A program made the translations under genes and the position numbers. A stretch of DNA of 64,000 bases, from the NCBI GenBank assembly GCA_003971905.1, contig RSEE01000105.1, forward strand, positions 124,001 through 188,000. Direction: 5' to 3'. The notes under the pieces are model-generated. The model had not been told where the DNA came from. It did not search any database and saw only the letters and a program-made list of their open reading frames with translations. This stretch comes from Moniliella sp. 'wahieum'. Its lineage: Eukaryota > Basidiomycota > Moniliellomycetes > Moniliellales > Moniliellaceae. This document shows, one piece after another, positions 56,972 to 64,000 of this stretch; the stretch's first letter is position 1; the number at the start of each line of letters is the position of its first letter.

Positions 56972-58110
56972 CTCCGCGTCTACGTTTTTGCGTTCGGCGT
57001 ATACGTTCAGCACATGCAATTGAGCATGTTGATCGCGATGATGCACATGCATGCTGGATGTATCGAGTATCGGTCATCATGCATCAAGCTTCCAATGGAT
57101 CCAGTTGAGTTATCGATTATCGATAAATCGCGGTAACTGATCGAGGCTTTTTGTTCACCGTGTTCGATTCACACGACGGCAATACCATACGGTCCATCCG
57201 TGCTCGCCGTTCGCAGTAATACTCTTCGTACTCAGCTTGAAGGCTGAGTGTCACATGTCACAACGTCACGCGTCGTGCGCGTCATGCGTCAAAGCGCCAT
57301 GCCACATGCACATATTCACATGGCACCCGTCACACGTTGACACACAATGTCAACATGTCAATCGCGTCACCGGTTCCACCGTTCGACGTTCACCAAAAAT
57401 GTCACCCAAAAAGGGTTCGCTGGGGCGCTGGACCGCTGCAGCCTGGGGGCTGTGGTGGGGTGGGTACGTATCCCCGACACCGATCACCGATCATCGATCA
57501 TCGACCACCGCATGCAGCGTGCTATCAATTCAGGACAGCAGCTGAATCACCGGCATCACGCGTCATGCATGCTGCACAGGCAATACGAATAGCATGAAAC
57601 CAAACACAACCGAGACAGCAGTGCGATGCTGCAGCCTCTCCCCCCGGCCGGCTGTGAGACACGGGCTGTGCAGCTGCCAGCCCCGATTGCCAGCTGCTCG
57701 GCTGAAACTCTGGCAACAAATTTGCACGGCACCCATATATATCTACCCATCCCATTCTTGCCCCACATCCTCCATCTTCCCTGTTGCGCCCCCCCACCCC
57801 CACCCCCGTCCCTCCACCCACCATCTCTGTCCACTTGTCTTTCTTCCAGCCGATCGCTCTGCCGCCTGCGCTGCACGCCCCCCCATCTCGCTCTACCTTG
57901 GACCTATGACACCTGTGGTATCTCTTGCAGTGCGTTTCAGCCCCGGACGCGCAAGTCCCCCTTCTCTGTTTGCTAACGTTTCTGCCTTTACTGCCGCTGC
58001 CATATCTTCTACCTTTTTCCCGCCAGGCCACGCCCGCCCCCCACAAGTCCGTTTATTGTCGACGCCGCCGGTCCCCGTCGCGCTCCCTCACCCCCCACCC
58101 TTTTGCCCGG

Positions 58111-59573
58111 ATGACCATGCCTGCTCCCAAAGACACTGCCAGCCGCTTTGCCCCGCCTTGGCAGTCACTCGGCACCCCTTCTACTGTTCCGCATCGCCCC
58201 CGCCTGCCCCACGGGCCGATCAAATTGGCAGGGTCCGACTCCCCCCACCCCTCTCTCATCGGCGCCAGGATCCAACCTTGCCAACCAAGGGGAATACATT
58301 GGCCAAGAGCGAGCGTTCCCCCCCGCGCTTGCCTGGAATCTCCTACATTGACCAATTCTTGCCTTCCAACTACTTTAGCCAGCGGCCCTCTGAGGCCGAC
58401 ATGGCCCGGGCCGAATCCGAGTCAACTGCGCCGGACGAGAACGGGCGGTCGCTCGCTCCTTTGCCCCTGCCTCTCGCTCTTCCTCCGAGGTGAGATGGGA
58501 AGGGCAAGGGTTAGGTCGCTGGGGGGCAAGGGGGGGAAGCCATTCCTTGCCCAACTTACCCTCTCGCACCAGCTCCAGCTCGAATGGATCGAGTACCAAC
58601 CCTCCACCATCAACGTACCTTACTTGCTCTCTCCCGAAACCACCACCAGCACAATCACCAAGCCCACTACCGCCGCAGCCCCCCGGCCTCCTCTCGCCTC
58701 TCACCTCACTCATCTTGCACCCCCTCTAGACTGGGGCGCAGTGAGCTTCCTCCCTACGCTCCAGGTCGTACCTTGCCCCCTCTTCTCTTCTTCTTCGGCT
58801 TCTGCCTCTGCCTCTGGTGCGCGGTACTACCCTACGCCATCGTACGACCGATTCAGAGGCACCTCTCATGAAGCAGGCTACACACGTCGATTGTCCGAGA
58901 CGAGCTATGGGGCACGCTCGATGCGAGGGGTGTACCCGTGTCACCCTATGGCGGCGAAGCTGGCTCTGGCTACGCATCCAAGGAAGGCGGTGCCTACCCC
59001 GACGCGGTCCATGGTCCCACCCGAACCCCTCACCCGCTTCTTCTGTACGACAAGCATCCTCTTCGCCGCCCGCGTCGGCTCGGTATTCCCTCGGCGTCGA
59101 CTTGGGCGTCAGCACACGACACCATCCCTACTTCGTCCTGCTAGCCCGGCCCGACCACGACGACGCAGCGAGCATCTGTTGTCGACGTGCATGGACGATG
59201 CTGGCTTGCCGGCTCGGGGGGGGCAGGGACCGAGGTGCCACCTACCCCCACCCCTGGTTCCTGGCCTCCCGTGGCCCCACCTCCGTCTCGGTCTCGGCCT
59301 CGGTCTCCCCCGTGGGTACGGGTGCGGGCGTAGGAGCGCCGCGCACGCGCCCTCCAAGCGGCGCGGCAAGTTGCCCAAAGAAGTGACGGACTTTTTGCGC
59401 ACTTGGCTGTTGGACCATGTGGATCACCCGTATCCCACCGAGGAAGAGAAACGCCAGTTGTGCGAGGCGACGCACCTGTCGATGAACCAGATCTCAATTG
59501 GTTTATCAATGCGCGCCGACGCATCCTCACCCCATTGAGCCGAGCGCCTCGGGCGAACAGGCTTGAAGCTTGA
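58111..59573 (+). CDS. TALE-class homeodomain transcription factor
   Basis: The homeodomain is at the C-terminus: RRGKLPKEVTDFLRTWLLDH, then HPYPTEEEKRQLCEATHLS and MNQIS, then (one frame over) WFINARRRILTPLS. The PYP three-residue loop extension defines the TALE class. An A appears to be missing near 59497 (ATCTCAATTGG for ATCTCAAATTGG), since S-N-W-F is invariant. With that base the frame ends at TGA 59571-59573, inside an AAGCTTG heptad array; as given it stops at 59538. The start at 58111 (MTMPAPKDTASRFAPP) is the best ATG. YIDQFLPSNYFSQRPSEADM lies in another frame, so there are further shifts or introns between 58300 and 59000. The middle is Ser/Pro-rich. Confidence 0.8.
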
Positions 59574-59580
59574 AGCTTGA
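59559..59580 (+). repeat. AAGCTTG heptad array at the homeobox gene end
   Basis: AGGCTTG, AAGCTTG, AAGCTTG overlaps the last codons and inferred stop of the homeobox gene. Confidence 0.9.
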
Positions 59581-60737
59581 TCTATCTATATCTTCTATGG
59601 CGAGCCATTCGTGCGTCTGTGAACCTACCTGTTCCTCTAGCATCTGTTTTTGTCATCTCAGTCCAGCACCCAACATCTCCCGCTCTCAGATCTCTTGCCG
59701 GCGGTTAATCTATACTATGAGAGAGATGGACCAGTGGCCGAATGCGCATGCACGCAGTTGGTAGCGCCATGCGAGGGTAGAGGGGGGGATGCGGCTCGGT
59801 GGGCGGGGGGCCGAGGGAGGGCGAGACAGAGGCGGTGGAGATGGAGATGGAGATGGTGGCGAGACGACAGTAGGGTTGCGAGGTCAGGCCTGCCTCAGGG
59901 GCGGTGGGGCAGCGGCGGGTGCGACAGGCGAAGATTAATTACACTACGTCCACTGCGTGTGGAGAGAGTGGGGTGACATTGGCAATCGCACGGCTGGCAG
60001 CCGCTGCGCCTGGTGTGGGTGCGCCTGCCGTGCCGCTGGACGCAGTGGTGCGTACGCCCCCCCGCGAGTTAGCAGCACGACGCACCGTGGGGCGCTGTGG
60101 TTCATGCAATGCCCGCGTGGGACCAGCCCCGCCTTGAGTAGGCGCGTAACGCGTAAGTCTGCAGACCAGCTGCGGCTCAGGGGCTTTGGCCGCCTGTGCT
60201 GGCCCCGCAATCCGGACTGCCAGCGTCCTGCGCTGCTCCACGCGTCTCCTGGCGCCCTGCCCGCTCCCTCGCCCCCCCACTCGTGACGTCACTGCCCCCC
60301 CTGGCTGGGCTCTCGACAGGGGTGTAGACAACACGGCCTCCGGCGCACGACGGGCGCCGACGGAGAGTGCCCGTTGCTGCTCGCCCGCCTCGGCCCGTGG
60401 TCAAGCTTCAAGCTTCAAGGCTGCGTGGAGGGCCCATCGGCCATCCCTCTCCGCGGTGAGACGCAGGCGGGGCATCCAGATGCCGACGTTTCAGCCCACG
60501 CACGTACAGCCACCCCCCCCCCCCGGCTCCCCCAACGCGAACCCCTCTCCCCAATCGTATCATCATCCTACTGTACGCGGTACGCTTCCCAGCCGCCGCG
60601 CTCTGCTCCCTCCGCCACTTTCACACCCCTCCTTCTGCCCCGCATTGGCCCCACACCCACTCTATAAGCGCCTGCGACCGGCCCCCATAAGCACGTGGCC
60701 AGCATACGAGCCTTCTCTGCTCTCTCCCTCCATCACC
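59574..60737. promoter_or_regulatory. Intergenic region upstream of the CSR1-like gene
   Basis: No coding frame recognised. It contains AAGCTTC heptads (60402-60417), a C-rich patch (60512-60526) and a TATAA at about 60662-60666, some 75 nt before the ATG at 60738, which is a likely TATA box. Confidence 0.4.
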
Positions 60738-62594
60738 ATGCGCAACGAGATCAAGCAACTCGTCGACGTGCCTCTCGGCGACGGCCGGCCGTCGTCCCTC
60801 TTTTCTTCTTCCCTCTCCCTCCCGCATCCCATTCTGACCCATATAAGTGCTGTGCTGGCCAACACAGGAAACCTCACGCCGCAACAGGACACCCAGTTGC
60901 GGCAGCTATGGGCCGCGTACTTTGACTGGGTCGCCAATGCGTCCGGTTCGGCGAGAAGGCCGGCACAGCAGCTACGACAACCCTAGCTGATCCCGATGGC
61001 TCTGCTCCCAAGGGAGCCGCCAAATCCGACGAGGAGAACGAGGCGGCAAAGATCTTGCAGGAACGCAAGAACCTCGAGGCGCTGGTGGACACGTATGGTC
61101 CCGAGGCAATCCGACGCTCGCTCTGGGAGTTTATCCAGATGGACAATCCGGATGCGCTGTGCTCCGGTTCATGCGCGCGCGCAAGTGGGACAACCACCGT
61201 GCCATGGGCATGCTGGCCGGCTGCCTCAAGTGGCGCCTGGACAATGACGTCCAAGGATTGGTCTCCAACGGCGATTTGGGCAACAGCAAGACTATCCCCA
61301 AGTTTCTCGAACAGCAGACAGCGCTCAAAACGTACGCCATGGGCACGGCCATCAAGGCTGAACCCATCATCTACATTCATGTCGGTCGGCACTTTACCAA
61401 GGGCCAGCCACCGACTCGATGAACAAGTTTGTCATCTTTGTCATGGAAACCGTTCGCACCCTCATGGTACCCCCCGGCGACAAGGTTTGCATTATCTTCT
61501 CGCTAAAGGACTTTGGCATCAAAAAGTACGTTTGAACCCTCTGTCTCCTCCAGCCGCTCCCTCCCTCTTCCCTTTCTTTGATCTTGCCCATCTTCTTGGC
61601 TCGCCTGGATCGGACCCTGAAAACGACTGACGATTGTCCCTCCGCAGTATGGATTGGCACTGCATTCTGTTTATTGTGCAGTGTCTCGAGGCGTTTTACC
61701 CCGAGTGCTTGCGGGTCATGTACGTGCAAAACGCACCTTGGATCTTCTCTGGTATCTGGCGCATCCTTTCCCCCATGCTGGACCCCGTTGTGCGCTCCAA
61801 AATCAAGTTTGTCCGCACTGTCGCCGACGTTAGTGACAACATCCCTCCCGAACGCTACATCTCCGTCTTGGGCGGCAAAAACAAACAAGAGTTTCAATTC
61901 GTATGCCCCCGGATGAGAACGACAAGATTCGCGATACCAAGGTCAAGCCTGGGTTGGTGAAACGCTACGACGATTTGTCGCATGCATTTGAGCAAGCGAC
62001 GAAGCGCTGGATCGAGACCGAGGGAAAAGAGTACGTCCATCATCTCTTGGTGGTGCAGTGGGGGGGGGGTAGCTAACGTACTGCAATCGTACTTACTTTA
62101 TTGTCCCTTTGCCTGTGTAGCGCATCGGTGGGTGGAAGAACGGGCGTGCTGTTCCGCAAACTGCGCGTGGCCTACTTTGAGATGGAACCGTACGTCCGTG
62201 GTGGCAACCCCTACACTCGCACTGGCGTTAAGGACTCGTATGGCCGAGTGTGCTGGACGTACGTGATTGATGGGGTGGTGCGCAACACTTGGTAGGGCGC
62301 GGCCAATGCGCCCCGGCGTTGCGCCGCGAAATTTACGAGATGCAAGTCTTGCACCACCCTGTGGACCAGGTGGTTGCGAAGAGCAAAGCGGCAGAGAATG
62401 CGCGGGATTGGGTGGGCCTCTATGGTGACCCAGCAATTGCTGCCGAGGTGGAGGGCGAAGAGGAAGTGCCTGAATGGAGACCCCGGCGTGTTGATGGCGT
62501 CGAGATGGACTTCACAGCTGTCCCAGGCACTGAATCTGACGCGACAGACCCACCTTCTCGCACCGAGGTAGCCCACAAGGCACACGCACACTAA
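60738..62594 (+). CDS. Sec14/CRAL-TRIO lipid-transfer protein, CSR1-like
   Basis: Binds and exchanges phosphatidylinositol-type lipids in the Sec14 family. The start is MRNEIKQLVDVPLGDG with CACC before the ATG. Then NLTPQQDTQLRQLWAAYFDW, LLRFMRARKWDNHRAMGMLA (CRAL-TRIO N-lobe), DSMNKFVIFVMETVRTLMVP, MDWHCILFIVQCLEAFYPEC, APWIFSGIWRILSPMLDP and PPERYISVLGG, which match the CSR1/Sfh2 branch in order. After the lipid domain come KLRVAYFEMEPYVRGGNPYT and GRVCWTYVIDG, then REIYEMQVLHHPVDQVV to the stop at 62594. Introns are 61526-61647 (GTACGTTT...GCAG) and 62031-62120 (GTACGTCC...GTAG). One-base breaks occur near 60945, 61165, 61410, 61905 and 62300, with homology continuing through each. Confidence 0.85.
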
Positions 62595-63555
62595 GAAGAG
62601 TCATCGTCGGTCCCATAAGAAGCACCACTCTGTCTCCTCTCCTCACTCCCCCCGCTCACAAGCCCGTGTCCGACTGGACCGAGACGGACGATCGACTCAC
62701 CTCGGAATCTGTTTCGTCTGAAGCGCATCATGGCTGGGAGTCTCCACCGTCCCCACTGACGGTGGCTTGACCGACCCTTCAACCAAGTCCGCTCTCCCGT
62801 CCCGCCAGCGCAGTGGCAAACTCAAGCCCAAACAAAAGGAACCCAAAAAGGCGACACAGTCCTCGTTCCAAAACGGTGACAGCTCAGACGAAGATGTGTT
62901 TCACGATGCGTTGGAGCCCGACGAGGCTTCGATGGCAATGGCGCGCAAGTATCAGCTGGCAACGTTGGAGGGCGCCTTGGCCGAATCCAAGTCCCGGTCG
63001 CGCTCCCATCAGCGTAGAACGTGGGCCCGTGGACCGAGCGTGTTTGATGAGCCCCAACACCCCGAATCGCACACCAAACCGCTTCCGCAACATCGTTCCT
63101 ACGTTGTGCAGCGCGCTATCACCGACCCTGTCGACTCGATTCGTGCCGTGTCCGGACGGGGGATCGGCCACCAGCTGGGATGGGTTTCCGTCAGGCGAGG
63201 CGAGTGACGCGTACTCTGGCCACCGGGGGTACTACAGTTCGGGCCGTTCCGGCCGCTCTGTCGTTGCTCTCTCTGGTCGGTCGGGCGGTCGGGCGCGGAA
63301 CGGAACGGTCGGAACCTACAGGGTATGGTATGGGGCGTACACCAACTACAACTACAACCCCGGTCCTCTTTCCTTCTGGGGACGAGCGCGTGGGCAAGGG
63401 GTCCGGTCGTCAGGCTGCTGTCGGCAAGGGGGCTACGCATGAGCAGCAGCAGCTATGCCTGGTCGACCGACGAGGATTCTAACTTTGGCCCCCACACTCC
63501 AACAAGCACGGCCGTCGCGGAGGCAGCATTCGTCGTGCTGCAGCAACCTGTTTAG
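62595..63555 (+). CDS. Uncertain coding stretch downstream of the CSR1-like gene
   Basis: Frames encode SDWTETDDRLTSESVSSE, NGDSSDEDVFHDALEPDEAS, MARKYQLATLEGALAES and finally SSSYAWSTDEDSNFGPHTPT. This is acidic, Ser-rich, disordered protein-like text whose codon use resembles the preceding gene. With further one-base shifts it could be a C-terminal extension of the CSR1-like protein, or a separate small gene starting at 62767 (MTDPSTKSALPS). It is not recognised. Confidence 0.35.
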
Positions 63556-64000
63556 CCGCAAGAAGTAAGTGGGAGGGGCAGGTTTGGACCATCATCTCAT
63601 CCCAACCGACTTGGGTCGAGAATGCTTCTCGACAACCCACACCCTTCTGCCTCCTCTTCTCTTATCCGCGATCTCCGTGTCGTGCTTCTACGATCTTCTC
63701 ATTTTCCTTGACGAACCCAATTGCTCGTACGAACTCACAGCAGCTTTTTTGCATGCTACGACGATACACCTTCTGATATCCTACCTGTGATGCTGATGCC
63801 CTTTTCAAACTGTGTTCCCTGTGGCCCTTGACGCTCCATTTTCCTTTCCATTTTCCATTTCCTCTGGCCTGCTGCGTGGTTGTCCCGTTCTCTACTGCCG
63901 TCAGGTTTCTTTCTAGTTACCAGTTGTCCCCCCGCGAACACTCTCTCGTTTGGTTGGACCGAGCCCCCCATTGGGCTTTGAGCGCGCGTTGCAGCTTCCA
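63556..64000. other. Window end, no gene seen
   Basis: Pyrimidine-rich plus strand; no coding frame with protein character. Confidence 0.4.

Larger units (their letters stand above)
50416..58110. other. Gene desert 2 with palindromic heptad arrays
   Basis: About 7.7 kb. No open frame has protein character. Heptad arrays are dense between 51.8 and 57.5 kb, for example at 51972-51992, 52511-52531, 54202-54236, 54978-54998, 56897-56917 and 56944-56971. A CCATTG hexanucleotide repeat lies at 55061-55122. The last 400 nt hold a TATA-like CATATATATC near 57734 and a pyrimidine-rich leader for the homeobox gene. Confidence 0.65.

Overview
The window is a stretch of fungal nuclear chromosome. It carries spliced genes with short introns (36-178 nt), no operons and no bacterial-style features. 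Recognisable proteins include INO80, the 2-oxoglutarate dehydrogenase E1 subunit, ribosomal proteins eS4 and eS21, TRAPPC3/Bet3, a CSR1-type Sec14 protein, an NRG1-type C2H2 factor, a TALE homeodomain factor and F-box proteins. Protein resemblance, high GC content and a preference for GTACGT splice donors suggest a basidiomycete, possibly Ustilaginomycotina. The species is not identified and this is inference.

Layout. 0.3-1.4 kb: 2OG-Fe(II) oxygenase-like gene (-). 3.7 kb: tRNA-Arg(ACG) with a short intron. 6.5-7.9 kb: GSI-repeat protein (-). 9.0-11.7 kb: two related unknown genes in tandem (+). 12.1-12.55 kb: RPS21 (-). 13.7-14.8 kb: degenerate NAD-kinase-like gene (-). 15.8-16.6 kb: RPS4 (+). 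17.2-17.9 kb: weak Ala-rich gene (-). 18.4-23.6 kb: INO80 (+), convergent with 24.36-27.45 kb KGD1 (-). 28.5-35.7 kb: a tandem duplication, each unit an F-box gene plus a dispersed repeat. 35.7-42.3 kb: gene desert. 42.5-45.3 kb: NRG1-like C2H2 gene (+). 48.0-48.8 kb: TRAPPC3 (-). 49.1-50.4 kb: coiled-coil gene (-). 50.9-57.6 kb: second gene desert. 58.1-59.6 kb: TALE homeobox gene (+). 60.7-62.6 kb: CSR1-like gene (+), with an uncertain coding stretch to 63.55 kb.

Two patterns dominate. First, many conserved genes are broken by single-base deletions, usually in homopolymers, while the encoded residues stay conserved across the breaks. The essential-type genes RPS4, INO80 and TRAPPC3 are affected. 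This looks more like uncorrected sequencing error than decay. RPS21 and the coiled-coil gene read through intact, and the NAD-kinase-like gene has also lost motif residues, so it may be a real relic.

Second, the gene deserts and several smaller intergenic islands are full of heptad repeats. Each heptad is a 6-bp palindrome of the form A-NNNN-T plus one spacer base, iterated two to seven times. At least eleven different palindromic cores are used. Neighbouring arrays switch from one core to another without losing the 7-bp phase, and the spacer base is mostly constant within an array. I know of no named element that behaves this way, and it is the strongest candidate here for something undescribed.
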